A DNA stretch of 64,000 nucleotides from Saturnia japonica (GCA_033032175.1 CM065318.1:868001-932000); one strand, 5' to 3'. Shown: positions 10,893-23,800, counted from the first letter of the stretch. Notes: a model not told the origin generated them from the sequence alone. Program-made: numbers and translations.

Positions 10893-11015
10893 ACCAATAC
10901 ACACATACATACACATACATAAATCACGCTTATCTCCCAACGGGGTAGGCAGAGACCACGTCCTTCCACCTGCTACGATCCTGGCATACCTCTTTCGCTT
11001 CTTCAACATTCATTA
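10893..11015 (-). repeat. LINE/SINE 3' end with ACAT microsatellite tail
   Basis: An ACACATACATACACATACATA tract abuts the conserved block CACGCTTATCTCCCAACGGG then GTAGGCAGAGACCACG. This block is a very common lepidopteran retroelement 3' end (RTE-like families). The orientation, minus strand with the microsatellite as tail, is inferred. Confidence 0.5.
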
Positions 11016-11039
11016 ATCTTTTCATGCATGCTCGTCGGT

Positions 11040-12308
11040 TTAGAGTACTCTTGACCTGACCACAACTCGCCACAACTGACGCAACAACGCATCGACGCAA
11101 CTACGTAGCGACACATAGCGACATCTATCGAACCACATAAGACGCATCCTATTATCCTACATCGCGCTATAGAAATTAACTCTATCGTTGAGTATATATA
11201 CAAGAACCCGACAACAACAGTCGGCCTCGCCCGACTACATCCTCTGTTATGTGCTGCAAGCAAAATGTCCACGAGACACAAGCTTACGCTCTACAAGATG
11301 TGTATCCGTCCGATCATGACATATAGCTGCGTTGCGTTCGCACATATGCCAAGTTATAACTGGGAACGCTTACAAGCCATCCAGAACAAGTTTCTTCACC
11401 GCCTTACCGGTGCCCCCTGGTTTGTTCGTATGGAGGATCTCCATAGAGATATGGACCTTCCCTCGATACATGCATACGCCAAACACCTTTCTCGCTCGTA
11501 TTTCGACACCGCGTCGAACCACGCGAACCCCTTAATAAAAGCGGCAGCTTCTTATGTTCCCGACCCCAATGCCTGCCGGAGAAAACGCCGGCCGCGTAAT
11601 ATATTCACTGACCCGCCCGACCAAACCGAAAAAGCTAACGCGTTCTACGCCGACACCGTCTCTCCAAACAGAGCGTGCCACCGCCCACGCCCGCGTAACC
11701 ACCGTTCTCTCCGCAGAGGACGGGCGGTCAACTTCGCTCCCGCACACCCGTCACGTCCACCCTCTCTAGCGGCAACCCAAGCCTAGGTCCGTTCCTCGGT
11801 GTGAAGCCCTTGGGTCAGGCAGCCGCCCGCGCGATACAAAGTGACACTATACGTGCAACACTTAGTTACCCACACACAACATTACACACGTATGAACACA
11901 CACACGTGCACACCACACAGGTACATAGGTTCTGTAAGGGACCTTTTTTTTTCTTTTTTTGCGCTAGTTAGACTATTGCGCTAGTTAGTGTAGAAAAACC
12001 ATTCCGATTATTAAATACACATACGCATGGTCCACTCCTTCCTCCCAGGAGGAGGGGAACGTGCATATGAGTATATATTAGTTAGCTCGAATTCTCCTAA
12101 GATTAGGGAATTAGTTAGATCGCGACTTTTTTGCATTCGCGACGACCGCCCGAGCCGAGGTTCGGCCACTCTGGCACCCTCGTGCGGGTCGTCACAAACT
12201 TTCGCGGCTGAGTGCCCTAAGCGCTCGCCCCCAAGTCCGGTGAAGCTGTAAAAGCCGCAGCGGCTCTGTTTGACGATAGGGCCCCTAAGGCTAACAGTGT
12301 AGTCAGTT

Positions 12309-12362
<54 letters not shown>

Positions 12363-12480
12363 AACAGTCGGGGCAGCTGCCCGCCAGACTTAGCACCCGT
12401 CTGGCCAAGGGATCCTCCCTTTTCTATGGCGGAGAGGGACTTTACTCTCTGTTCCTCACCTCCGCTAAACATAATATTTA
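11040..12480 (+). repeat. LTR-like repeat, split by a LINE insertion
   Basis: 11060-11224 and 12361-12480 are the two halves of a repeat that is uninterrupted at 54574-54821. The left half holds GAGTATATATACAAGAACCC, a TATA-like promoter region; the right half holds GGCAGCTGCCCGCCAGAC and ends CCGCTAA. The second copy has LTR-like features (5-bp duplication, TG start), so a solo LTR is the favoured reading. The left edge here is poorly defined. Confidence 0.65.
11225..12360 (+). mobile_element. 5'-truncated LINE 3' end with long poly(A), target-site duplication
   Basis: Bounded by an 11-bp duplication ACAACAGTCGG (11214-11224 and 12361-12371) and ending in more than 50 A residues (about 12309-12360). 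The frame 11265-11786 is the C-terminus of a jockey-clade reverse transcriptase (KLTLYKMCIRPIMTYSCVAF, then LQAIQNKFLHRLTGAPWFVR). It is GC-richer than its surroundings, as usual for this clade. The 3' UTR (11787-12308) recurs in reverse at 19205-19690. A long pure A tail and a perfect TSD argue for a recent insertion; 5' truncation makes it inert. Confidence 0.92.
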
Positions 12481-12529
12481 TATTATGTATTATTAATGTA
12501 TACAATTATTATGTATTATAACATACCAT

Positions 12530-12770
12530 CACGCCTGTATTCCCCGAAGGGTTAGGCAGAGGTGTACTACACCCACAGTTCGCCGAGTATGTTTTTAGGT
12601 CCCATGTAATATGGGGCGAGCCTATTGCCATTGATTGGGCACGAAACCAAACTCCGAGCAGCTACTGAGAATTTCATAGGAAAAACCAAATAACACTTTG
12701 TTTGACCTGGGATTCGAACACAAGACCTCGTTCATAGCAGTCGCGCTTACGACCACTAGGCTATATATAT
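12530..12770 (-). repeat. tRNA-derived SINE
   Basis: On the minus strand the right end reads CCTAGTGGTCGTAAGCGCGA, then CTTGTGTTCGAATCCCAGGTC, giving an A-box-like and a clear B-box (GTTCGAATCC) pol III promoter about 50 nt apart. The body ends near GGGGAATACAGGCGTGATGG. The tRNA-like head with an unrelated body is SINE architecture. There are no flanking genes. Confidence 0.7.
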
Positions 12771-13149
12771 ACGTATACAAAAATTGCTCACTTAATATAA
12801 TAGTTATATTTTTTGAAACTTTTTGGATGAGTGATCTTCCTAAAGATTAAATTCTCCACGGTCTTTCCTGAGTTTTATGTTTCTCTACACAAATTGATCT
12901 CTTTTTTAGGATGTGCTAAAGCAATTTGCATATAAAATTTAAAATCAGTATCATCGTCTGATGAGCTGTCTAATAAATCTAAAAATAAAGCCGTATATTA
13001 CACATACTTAATCATTCTGTACACAAAATTGGGACAAAAAATATGTACGACACATAAGAACGCTTTCAAAATACGGATACCTCAAGATGCTATGACATTT
13101 TTGTCAGGTATAAGATTAACACGGGTTAAGTTACCTCAACTGGACGTTT

Positions 13150-13520
13150 AAATACGTCTATTTTACGTGGTAGTGGCTGATTTATTCGTGCCAGCCCAGT
13201 TCTTCTAGGAATTTCACCAATCGCCTGTCTTTAACAACGACTTTCGGGAGTACCAAAGTTTTTTACCGAATATCGAGCTACCTGTTTACACTCCAAGAGC
13301 GTGTGACTGGCAGTCTCTCCGTTTTACATGCATGCTCTGCATAAGGGGCTTTCAATGATACCTAAATTAAAAAGATACTTGTTGTATCTAATGTCCATGT
13401 CCTGTTAAGGCTCCGGTGACCATTCGTACTTAGGATCTGGTAACGCGTATAATGGCTTTAGAAAATTTGGGATTGGCTGTGATTCCCTCGTCTGTCTGCA
13501 ATCCATCAGACTGTTCCATT
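13150..13520 (-). mobile_element. LINE remnant, C-terminal zinc-knuckle region
   Basis: The minus strand translates with one stop into a segment containing CRACM, NGETASHTLLECKQVARY and VKNFGTPE. The C-x2-C ... H-x4-C pattern matches the cysteine-histidine motif after the RNase H region of jockey/R1-like LINEs. Frame breaks show it is dead. Limits are approximate. Confidence 0.6.
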
Positions 13521-13628
13521 CCGGGTCTCTAAGTCATGTCATCTTTAAACTCTTTATCGCATGTGGCGTGCTTTACGGCAATATTGTAATCAGACAAGTT
13601 GCAGTGATCCGCAATAATTTATAAATAT

Positions 13629-14430
13629 ACTAGTGGTGTGCCCGCGGCTCCGCACGCGTTTATAATTACGCAGTAGGTAGTTATTTACATCCTGTTACTT
13701 TATTTTTACCCATATTGGTGACAGTTCATATGCCGTAAAATTGAGAAATGGCGTGTATTTCCCGCGTACAATTTTCTTCAAATAATTCTTTTTATTTCTT
13801 TCTTACCCCTAATTTGAGACATGACGGGTTCTTCATACAAACTTTCACCAAAGTTTTATTTTCATCATATGTGGAATAACACCACGAAATAATTTACTTT
13901 TAGCAAAACTGTATAATCCAGATAATTAACAATAGGTATATTGCTCAGAATACATAAACTCCCGCGAGCCGCGATTGGCAGCGCGCGCCATATTTCTATC
14001 ACAAAATAAAAAGTTATTATTGCTGTACTGCGTAGTTAAACTGTTTAAAAACACTTCAGTCAATTTTGAAAAGAATACTGGACTATTATAATATTTAGTA
14101 GGTAAGTATTAGAAATACAATGCATTTCTTATTAAGTATAACAATGTCAATACATCACCAAACGATATTGACAATCAACAAACTGGTTGGTATGGCAGCT
14201 GATGTAATTTCACGATTATCGCGCATGCGCATTTGGCGTTCCGATATTATGTTCATAAAAATTTTCATTCCCTATTTACTACCTTTAAAGTTTTATTTTC
14301 ATTACAAAAATTACCCTATGTCCTTTCCCAAGGTCCAGTTTAGCTCTATACCAAAATTCATCAAAGTTGGTGTGAAAACGTAACAGACGAACAGACAGAG
14401 TTTCTTTACTTATAATATTAGTATGGATTA
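13629..14430 (+). repeat. Lepidopteran dispersed repeat ('ACTAG-TG-GCCCGCGGCT' type)
   Basis: Starts ATACTAGTGGTGTGCCCGCG and ends near ACAGACAGAGTTTC with TATAATATTAGTATGG after it. The start matches 16285 and is related to starts at 50925, 57290 and 61045. No protein frame is seen. The family is very common in moths and butterflies and usually sits next to or inside genes. Confidence 0.55.
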
Positions 14431-14675
14431 TAGTTACGAATACGTATAAATAATACTTGTTGTGGTAGGATGAGTTATTAATTATTGTAATCTACATATA
14501 CTTCACAATGATTATACATATAATCGTTTGTTTATTGCTGATTTGTGCGTTATCAAAAACAAAGTACCTATATAAGGTAACGTATAAGATGCGAATCAAA
14601 TCATTCCTAAATATTAATTTACAACCACCTGTAAGGCCACTTTGAATTATTGCAAGTTCTGTATCAGTTTGAATA

Positions 14676-17037
14676 ATGGGTGACTCCACTGCAAGTTTAC
14701 GAGAATTGCTGGATAAAATTGCTGAAGAAAATCAATTTTCCAACTATGAAATGAAGATAACACCGATATCTAGCGACGGAGCAAACTACACCTCACAGCT
14801 CTACTTGGCAACGATCTCAAACGATAGCAAACAGCTCAATCTCTTCGCTAAAGTTGTCGTCATGGGTGAGAAGATGCGCTCGCAAGGATTAGACAATATA
14901 TTTAAGATAGAACCTTTTGTTTACACTGAACTCTCAAAATTTTATCGCCAGTTAGAAGAGAAGCACAATGTGCCAGAGGAGCATAGACTTGAGTTCCCCA
15001 AGTTCTACGGACACAATCCGAAACAATGCCAGGAAACTTTAGTACTCGAGGACTTGTCTGTCGAAGGGTTTAGGGTTTATGATAGATTTAAATCAATAGA
15101 CTGGCCTTACGCATCCAAGGCTATAAAAGAATTAGCAAAATTTCACGCCTTATCCTTTGCTTTCGAACAAGAGCATCCTGAGGAATTTGAGAAAGCGCAG
15201 AAAACCCTTGTAAATTCTTTGGATAATAATGAACACGTACAAGCTTTTGTAATGGGAGGTATAGAAACAGCTCTATCCGTAGCTGAGGCAGAGAACAAAC
15301 GTCGATTGTATAACTTTGTTAAAAAACCAGATATAATGCTTGAGTTTGAAGAATACTTAAAACCGTTACGACGCTCTGTTCTGATGCACGGTGACTTCAG
15401 AGTAAGCAATCTGATGTATAAAATCGATGATGTAAGTATAAAGTAAAAGTTTCAAATCTTTCTGGAAAATAATTTGTGGTTAATAAACTGCTTCCGAATA
15501 TAATAATAACGCTTTATTGAATTCCGTGCAAAAATTTACAATTAAAAAAAGAAAAATATAAATGTAAATTATTTCTATCTTTGGCTGTGTTTAGCCAACC
15601 TCGTCCTGCTACTGTCGTTATTTCATCGACCCATCTAATATGCGGGTGGCCTCTCGCTCTTCTTCCTGGTGGGTCGGACCATATGATCGCTCTCACAGTC
15701 CATCTGCTGTCGTCATACCTAGCCACGTAACCTGCCCACATCCATTTACTTTGTAACGAGAACGTTCCGTACTAGGTTCCGAATATACTACCTTTAATTT
15801 CATAATAGGCGCATATAAACTTAACCCGTGTAAACCTGATAAGTAGGTATCTATATATTTTTTAACTACCTTTATCTCAAAAGCAATCCAATTGATATAG
15901 ATCCTATATAACATAGGTATGGTAGATCAATTATTTACTAGATACCTAGTCTTTGGGTGAGAAACTCGGAATATTAACTTGTTTTTTGTTTCACAGGAGG
16001 GCAACTACCACTTCAAAATTTTGGATTACCAGTTGATGAAAGCCGGCCCTCCAGTGGCAGATTTGTTGTACTTCATCTTCTCGGGAACTGATGAGGAGTT
16101 TCGTGCTAAGCACTACCAACCACTCATCAACCATTACTACTCCCAACTCAGTCTGGCGATGAGGAGACTAGGGCTCAAACCAAACGAGATATATTCTCGG
16201 GAAGATTTTGATACTGAACTCGAAATGGTAAATAAAATATTTTTTCGTTATTTTAATGTTTTTATAAGTATGTATTTTAACTTTATAGAATTATTAGCGG
16301 TGTTCCCGAGGCTCCGGACGCGTTTCTTATTAAGCACTAGCTATTTACCTACATCCCTTTTTTTTTTTATTCATACTATTTACAGTTCATATAATCTATC
16401 TATTGATGGATGATAAGTATTACCTCCAGTGTACAGAGTTTAATGAAAATCGCTTATAAAAAAAATTACCATTTTAAAAATTATTATAGAGAATTTTTGT
16501 GACCTATTAATTATGAAAAATGACATAATATGTTTCCCGTGTACAAATATTTATCGAAATCGGTTAAGAATTAACGAAATTATTTTTTTCTACGATTTCT
16601 AAAAATAATATTGAAATATCCTAAAGCTTATTTGCTATGTCATAAGCTTCTCGTGTACAAAACTTCATGAGAATCGGTCAAGCCGTTTTTAACTTAAATC
16701 CGAACATTCAGACAGACATACAAAAATTTTGTTAGTGGTATATTCGTGATCAGTGTCCTTCTTATAGTATGTCTATTAGGAAGTTTGCAAAAATAAATTA
16801 CATGTCCTACAGACAGAAGTACGGATTTATTAATATATATTTCCATTTCAGAAACTACCTTATGGACTTGTTGTGGGCGCCTGGCTCTTGCCATTAGTTA
16901 TGGTGGACGAGGAAAATGCGCCTGTTATGGATGAAGATAAAGACATTACGACGTTCAAACCCGCCAAGATCGGGAAACTCTACCCTGAGAGAATTAACGG
17001 CGTACTCAATGACTATGTCAGATGGAAAGTTATATGA
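14676..17037 (+). CDS. Ecdysteroid-kinase-like protein (EcKL / CHK kinase-like), 3 exons, 390 aa
   Basis: Coding exons are 14676-15431, 15997-16227 and 16852-17037. All junctions are phase 0 with GT...AG borders (GTAAGT, TTTCACAG, GTAAAT, ATTTCAG). The 390-aa product fits the family's roughly 400 aa. Visible kinase parts are LFAKVV with the likely ATP-binding Lys59, FKIEPFVY with a candidate helix-C Glu79, the family-typical LEDL at 124-127, the catalytic loop HGDFRVSNLMY (His238, Asp240, Asn245) and the metal-binding ILDYQ (Asp262). Insect members phosphorylate ecdysteroids at C-22 or act in detoxification; the substrate here is unknown. A decayed last exon at 1622 shows a lost or duplicated paralogue. 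Both introns hold repeats. A poly(A) signal lies at 17127. Confidence 0.9.
15500..15750 (-). mobile_element. RTE-type LINE C-terminal remnant in EcKL intron 1
   Basis: The minus strand encodes WAGYVARYDDSRWTVR, then DPPGRRARGHPHIRWVDEI and AGRGWLNTAKDR. This is the characteristic end of RTE-clade reverse transcriptases. It is truncated at its 5' side and antisense to the host gene. Confidence 0.8.
16285..16760 (+). repeat. Dispersed repeat in EcKL intron 2
   Basis: Begins TAGCGGTGTTCCCGAGGCTC, related to the repeat at 13629 (GGTGTGCCCGCGGCTC). It includes typical moth-repeat phrases such as GAGAATCGGTCAAGCCG and CAGACAGACATACAAAAA. No coding. Confidence 0.5.
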
Positions 17038-17126
17038 ATGTAATAACAAACGTCCTTCACCAGCTATTTCACTTCGAATGATAGTTTCTACGTCCAGTTA
17101 TACTAAGACTGCCTGTATACGATTAA

Positions 17127-17132
17127 AATAAA
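17127..17132 (+). terminator. Poly(A) signal of the EcKL gene
   Basis: AATAAA 90 nt after the stop codon, the first canonical signal downstream. Confidence 0.6.
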
Positions 17133-17894
17133 AATTAAATATTTGTCTTGTAAGAAAATCTATACTGTAATATATAATAAAGCGGAAAAGATTTTTGTTT
17201 GTTGTTTACCAATCGGATCGAAAAAAAAATTTTTTGAAGTGAAACTTCTTTATCGACGTATGGGAGAAATTTTTGTAGCAATCGTCACGTTTTTCGGTTA
17301 CGCGCCATGTTGCTTTTTTATCAAAGTTTAGTATAGTGACGTAAAGAATATAATGTAATATATTATAATAATAACAACAATATATTAGTTTTGAAGTTTG
17401 GTTTGAAATAAGAATAACAATATATTAATTTGAAAGTGATAAAATAAAAAGACTTATTCAAATTTAAGTGAATTTACAAGAAAAGTGAGAGTGATTATAT
17501 ATTTCGTTTTATAAATTCAACACGTATGAGCATGATTTTAATATTTATTTATATGATAGTCGGATTCACGAGGAATAGTATGGGCTGTTTAAGATTAGGC
17601 TACAGCTTTCAGCTAGCCTTCAATATTGATTTTAGTTACGTAAGTCCGAAGCTGAAGTGTTCCCGAACTGCTTTATCCGCGTGCGCTGGCGTAAAAGTTA
17701 CCTAATGATACGTGAACAATGTTCTGCAAAAATATTGGTCCTTAATATAAAAAAAATTCCTCGAGAGCATAATATATGCCTATTTCTAATACATAACCCA
17801 CAATAAGGTATTTTATGACAAACATTTATTGAAAATTAAAAAGTGATTTATGAGCATTATTTTTAAACATTATCATATTAATCCTTATTATCTA
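17133..17894. other. Intergenic, no gene recognised
   Basis: AT-rich; short repetitive phrases such as ATAATAACAACAATATATTA near 17365. No conserved domain or window repeat. Confidence 0.4.
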
Positions 17895-18412
17895 TACATT
17901 TAATAAAATTGAAGTCTGTTTGTAATGTCAAAATAACAGTTTTTTTACTAAATTCATATATGAAAGTATATACGGTTCTTTTATATCCAAAAAGCAATTT
18001 TTAAAATTTTTGTCCGTCTTACTGTCTGTTTGTTCCGAATAAACTGTAAAGCGGTTGGACTGATTTTGACGGGACTTTCATTGGAATATAGCTGATGTTA
18101 TAAGGAGTAATTTAGGATACTTTTATTTTAGGAAAATAATTAGGGTTCTGCGCAAAAAAAAAATTGTTTACGGTGAATCAATTCGGTTGTTTAAATGACT
18201 TACGCTGAGTAAACCTTATGATATATCGAATTAATGTGTTACATAATTGTAGACAACTAATAGACCTACAAAAGGTCTGCAACAACATATTTCTATAAGG
18301 ATTATTGTCTTTAAAATAACCGGGATCGGGGGTAGTACGATTCGCGGGAGTGCCCAATCGACGGCATTCTGTAGTCCACGCGAACGCAGCCACGGGCACA
18401 CCTAGTTTATAC
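17895..18412 (+). repeat. Dispersed repeat family G, near full-length copy
   Basis: Runs from AATAAAATTGAAGTCTGTTT to GCCACGGGCACACCTAGT. Other copies are 9781-10250, 34705-35236, 51185-51615 (reverse) and 58228-58540 (rearranged). All share TGTCTGTTTGTTCCG, GGTTGGACTGATTTTGA, TTACGCTGAGTAAACC and ATTCTGTAGTCCACG. There is no protein frame, so it is probably non-autonomous. Confidence 0.75.
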
Positions 18413-18420
18413 ATACAGAT

Positions 18421-19204
18421 CTTATTGATCTGGTAGACAGTTTATTTGTATGATTTGTCTGATTATTAATTATGAAGTTTGCATATCCCTTGACCTACGC
18501 TAGAGTTAAACCATTAATTGGATTTGTGACAGCGTATTAGTTTCTAACAACAAATCCTGTACAATGCATAGATAGTTTTATGGGTATTTGTATACAGTAA
18601 TAGAAGAAGTCCAGTGTGTGTAAATGTAAAGAAACCGAATAAAAAGATCGTACAGTTGAAAGGTCGCGGACAGTAGACACGGTGGCAGGGGAAATAAATC
18701 TCGCAAACGTTCCGAATAGGGAATGAGTTTCCCTGATGAGGTTTTACTAGGGAACTACAGCATGAGCTTCTTCAAGAGGCGAGTTAACAAATAGCAGATT
18801 TGTCAACTATCTTGTGGGTATTATATAAAGACTTTTCTTCTTACTGTAATATTGTAAAACTCAAAAATGTATTATTATCTCTTGGTTTGGGCTTAATAAA
18901 ATTATTATTATTATTTATTTTCTGCTCTAACGGGTCACAGAAGCGTGATGTGCCGGCCCATCCGTGCTACGGAACTGGTATTCGCTCATTTCATTCTCGT
19001 TCTTGTTGCGGTGGATATTATTAGGTAGTGTTCATTAAATATGGATTATTAATTAATTAATTGATAGTCATTTGCACTATTCAACAATGGATAATCGAGA
19101 TAAAACTATCGAAGTACAAATTTGCTAATTTTATATTTCGGCCTGACATTGATCATCATTTGGAGTACGTTGATCATGAAAAAAATCTTATTCTTTCTCT
19201 CTCC
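18421..19204. other. Intergenic, no gene recognised
   Basis: Moderately AT-rich DNA without a sustained frame. A short ATTATTATTATTTATT tract lies near 18900. Confidence 0.4.
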
Positions 19205-19690
19205 ATCAGCACTCTTTTTTTTCTGCCTTAGGGGCCCTGAAACGTCTGACGGCTTTTACAGCGTTACCCTGAATTGGGAGCGAGCGCTTAAGGTACTCAG
19301 CCGCGAAAGTAAAGACAACTCGCTCAAGGGTGCCAAAATGGCCGGACCTCAGCTTGGGCGGTAGCCGCGATTGCAATTAAATCGCGATCTGGCTAATTCC
19401 CTATTCGTAAACTCGAGCCAACTAACATATAAACACATACCTGTTCCCTGCCTCCTGTGAGGAAGGAAGGAAACATGTGTATGTGTATTTAGTGATCTGA
19501 AAGTATTTCTACACTAACTAGCGTTTAAAAAAGGAAAAAAGTTCCCTTCAGGACTTATTTACCTATGTGGTGTGTACGTATGTATGTACATATGTGTGTA
19601 ATGGTATATGTTGGTATTATAGCTAAGTGTTGCACGTGCAGTGTCACTTGTATGCCACCAACGCTCGGTTGCCTGAATGTTATACTTACA
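19205..19690 (-). mobile_element. LINE 3' UTR fragment, same family as 11225-12360
   Basis: In reverse complement it follows the 3' UTR of the LINE at 11790-12308 almost throughout: TTAGGGGCCCTGAAACGTC, ACGGCTTTTACAGCGT, GAGCGAGCGCTTAAGG and the CACTAACTAGCG block. It is a 5'-truncated copy without coding sequence. Confidence 0.8.
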
Positions 19691-19796
19691 GTACTAAGAA
19701 ACAATCGATGCCTAATCGATTAACTATTTATAGTTTCTGAATAAAACTATCGATTTTTCAAACTACCGAAGTTTAATGAACAATGGACATTTTGCA

Positions 19797-19935
19797 ATAC
19801 CCGCCTGGCTAGCTACCACCCTCAAGTTGTCAATCTGTCACCAAACATCAATAGGCGAGTTCCGACAGCTGCATGAGATCCTGTTAAACTAATAGTCGTC
19901 ACTAAACATCAGGTGAAATTACGGTCAAACGTTAC
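19797..19935 (+). repeat. Repeat family C, copy 2
   Basis: CCCGCCTGGCTAGCTACCACC through CATCAGGTGAAATTACGG matches 2316-2470 in order and orientation. Confidence 0.6.
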
Positions 19936-20884
19936 ATGAAGAATATAAAAAATGTTGCACCGATAAGTTTTAAAAACTATAATAAATATAGGTGTATTGT
20001 CTCTGATAGACTTTTTTAGGTTAAACAATGCCACAATGCTCGGTATTTTTGTACCTACTAGGCATTTTCGTTGACATATTTCAGAAAACTCGGGATTTAA
20101 TAAAATACAACGGCAATATGAAAAAATATTTTATTCTATAATGAAGTTACATTTATCCCTAATAACGAGTAGTCTAACAAACAATATAAATATTGGGAAC
20201 CGGTTTACAAGAAAAAAAACTTCAGCTTTAATAAATATATACATTCCAATATAAAGAAATATTGAAAATTCAGTCTAAATATATATTTTTCGCCTTAGCA
20301 AATAACATCACTTACAACAATAATTATATAAAATAAATAGTCATATATCAAAACATGATAAAACCATATGAGTATCATTTTCTTTATCATTCTTTCTTTT
20401 ACGATTTGAAAAAAAAAACTACTCTAGTCTGTGGTCCACAAATGAGCAAATAAATATTTTTGTCTATGGTCCCAGAAGTTAAAACTCTAATTTTAATGAT
20501 TTTTCTGCTCAATGACTAGTACATTTTATAATTTCTAAAAATAACAACAGCGTGTTACAAAAATAACCATAGACTATAGACCAATAAACTAATTCATGGA
20601 GTAAATAGACTCGATTATATTTGGCGTAACTTGATCAACGATTAACCTCGAAATAAAAAATACGTTCGTTTTTGAAATTATTTAAATTCGGACCTTAATT
20701 TTTTTTTTTTCAAACCTATTTTTTTATAATTTCAGAACACAGTAGTTATACCTATTGACTAAATATAATGGTGAATATGTAATTGTTAAATATATTTCCT
20801 TAAAGAGACCTCTATCTTTGTTTTGAACGCACTGACGATAAACCGATAATTATCTAAAGGTACCAGAGTTTGAAGTGGGGACAA
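19936..20884. other. Region downstream of ACAA2
   Basis: This AT-rich stretch must contain the ACAA2 3' UTR (minus strand), since the stop codon is at 20885-20887. Several minus-strand AATAAA-like sites exist (for example the TTTATT near 20132), but none can be singled out. No other gene is seen. Confidence 0.45.
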
Positions 20885-23800
20885 TTAGACTGCTTCGATC
20901 ATGACCGCGATGCCTTGACCACCTCCGATGCAGGCTGAGCCGATGGCGCGCTTCAAGCCGCGACGTCTGGAATAAACAAAAAAAAAATAGCGCGTTAAAG
21001 AGATAAAACCTTTGAAAATAATACTTCAATCCTATGTGAGTTTTACATAACCATTAACTGAAAAGTAATGCAACGACGAAACGGCAATCTTAATTGCCAA
21101 CCATACATTATAATTTATTTTCGATAAATATACTATATTACTAAGCTATTTATCTTATCTCTTATATTTTATTTACAAGTATAACACAAACATCTTCTAA
21201 TAACGGTAAAGTATTTTTACATAAATGGCAATATATACTTAAAATCTATTCGATAACTTACCAAATGTAAAACAAATAATATATATCTTATTTAATCTCT
21301 GTTCCCGCCACTTTAACTTTCGCTGAGAGAGTTTTTTCGGTAGATAATGAATGTGTGGTGGCGAGAAACAACTGATCGTCCATAAATTTCATAAAAATCG
21401 ATTTATTTCGATTGTAAAACTAACTTTTAATCTTTCAACGACAACAAAATACGCTTTTATTCGCTTAAAAATTTGAAAAATACTTAATTTTTGTCCTATT
21501 CTTACGTAGTATTATTCCCCAAAAAAAGTTGCCATCCCTGCCCCTAAGTATGACTATTAGAGATGTTTCAGAAGCAAGCGTCGTGTATCCTGGTTCCTAG
21601 TGGAAGTGGTGTGTTGGGAGGGGGGGGGGGGGGGTATACCTGAGCTCATGCACGAGGTGGGCGGTGATGCGGGACCCTGAGGCGCCGAGGGGGTGCCCGA
21701 GCGCGGTGGCGCCGCCGTTCACATTCAGCTTCTCCATGTCCAGCTTGAGAGCCTTCGCACAGGACAGCGTCTGCGCTACGAACGCCTCGTTGATCTGTTA
21801 AAACGTATCGCACCTTACTCGACTCCATAACAAGACCAGACAATTTATAACATAAATGAAAAACAACTTCGATGATTTTGAAGAGCTCCCTTGTGTAACT
21901 TCGAAGTTGAAGGTCCAATGCCAATTAAATTAAAATGGGACCACTTTTGAGGTATCCCCTTTCCAATAAAACAAGGATTATCGAAATTTTCGAATTGAGA
22001 AACCGCCTCCTTTTTTTGAAATCGGTTAAAAACGAGCATTAATAACATAACTACATTAATTGATTTATTAACGACTTTATTACAAAAGATTGTATTTTCT
22101 CTAGTACTACACAAAAACTTCATTGTAATGTATTGTATAAACAATATACCTTTCGTAAAACATCTGTAAATGACAGTGAAACCTGTATAAATATTCATTG
22201 ACCAACAGACAGACACGGATAGCAACTTTCTTTTGTACTATATTTTGATGATTTATTGAGGAAGGTTATATATAGGCTTTAGACCTTCACGCTGCGACCC
22301 TAAGAAACGGAACAATTACGTTAGATGAAAACATTAGACCAAGGGCATATGACCAGTCTCCGCTATGGAGGTACTCACCTCAATAAGGTCGATATCCTTG
22401 AGGGTCATCTTTGTGACCTTGAGGAGGTTCTCGATGGCGGGCACAGGGCCGATGCCCATGATGCTGGGGTCTACGCCCACGTACGACCAGCCGACGAAAC
22501 GCGCAAGTGGCTTCAGGTTCTTCGCGGCCTCCTCGCCGACCAGCACCAGAGCGCCGGCTCCGTCACTGATACCCTAGAACCATTCGAAACTATGTAGAAC
22601 ATTTCAAAAGCCATTTGAAAGATTAAGCATGGCTGGTTATGTGGCTTAAAGTGCCACTACATCTAATAAAGGTTTACCAATCACCTCCGTCCAGGGCAAA
22701 TCTAAATAACTCGTCAATTGTTTTATAAGTATTTCTATTTAAAACCTCTATACAACCATATAACATTTCAATATTTTAATTTGGAATTTCGACGAGTATA
22801 GGTCGACATTATATTAAGTTTACTTAATTTTAACACCATATATATTCAAAATAACTATTCCATACGAACGTTTTGTATACGCAATCAATAAATCTTGATA
22901 AGAGCTGACGATTGGAATTAAAACAAGCGTCGTAGCTTCTCCAAGTCACAATTCATAAAACATAAAATTATTTTACGCGGCGAAACGACTTCAAAATGGC
23001 GGCCTTGTTAAAATATTAGTATAGCAATGTAATTACATCCATAATAAAGATAAAGTTTTATAGTCTATGGTCACTATTCAATATGGCCTCTCTCTCTCTG
23101 GTGTGTTAGCGTGTAGCTGTCATATTGTGGCTTGTAAAAGTAAATCAATAAAGAAAACATTTTGCTTCAGATCTGTATATTTTATTTTAATTGTAACAGG
23201 TTATGGGCCCAGACACATAATCCTGAATGATTTAATAAAATTAACAGACAAATTGTTAAAACGACATCACACGAAAAAGTGAGGTTACCCGTTTTTATAT
23301 TGGGAGCTACCTACGTCGAGAAAGAAATATACTTGTTCTGGAATTGAGCGAGGCAGGAATAATAGAAAAGCAAAATGGAAGGAAAGCACAACGTCATTAA
23401 GTTGGAAGGATCCAGTAATTGGAATATTTGGAAATTTCAAACAACCGTCTTATTGCGAGGTCAAGGTTGGATAGATATAGTCGAGGGACTCAGCACAAAA
23501 CCTGAGGATGCAAGTGATCGAGCAGTTTGAGAATCCAAAGATGTCAAAGCTCAGACACTGTTGGTTACCAGAATGGCTGAAAACGTTATGTTACACATTA
23601 TTTCTTGTTCAACTTCCGCCGAGATGTGGAGAAAATTGCAGAGTGTTTATGAGCAAAAGAGTGAAACAAATATCCACATAATACAACAAAGGTTTTTCCA
23701 ATTTAAATATGATAATGGTATGGAGATGTCAGTTTTTTTATCAAAAGTTCAAGAACTCCAGAACCAGCTAAAACAAATGGGCGAACCAGTCTCAGATAAA

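Noticed and set aside
12217..12505. Minus-strand frames with long Phe runs
   Set aside because: They are produced by the LINE poly(A) tail read in reverse.
22325..22597. Plus-strand frames of 70-90 codons
   Set aside because: Antisense shadows of ACAA2 exon 6, which is supported by thiolase motifs.
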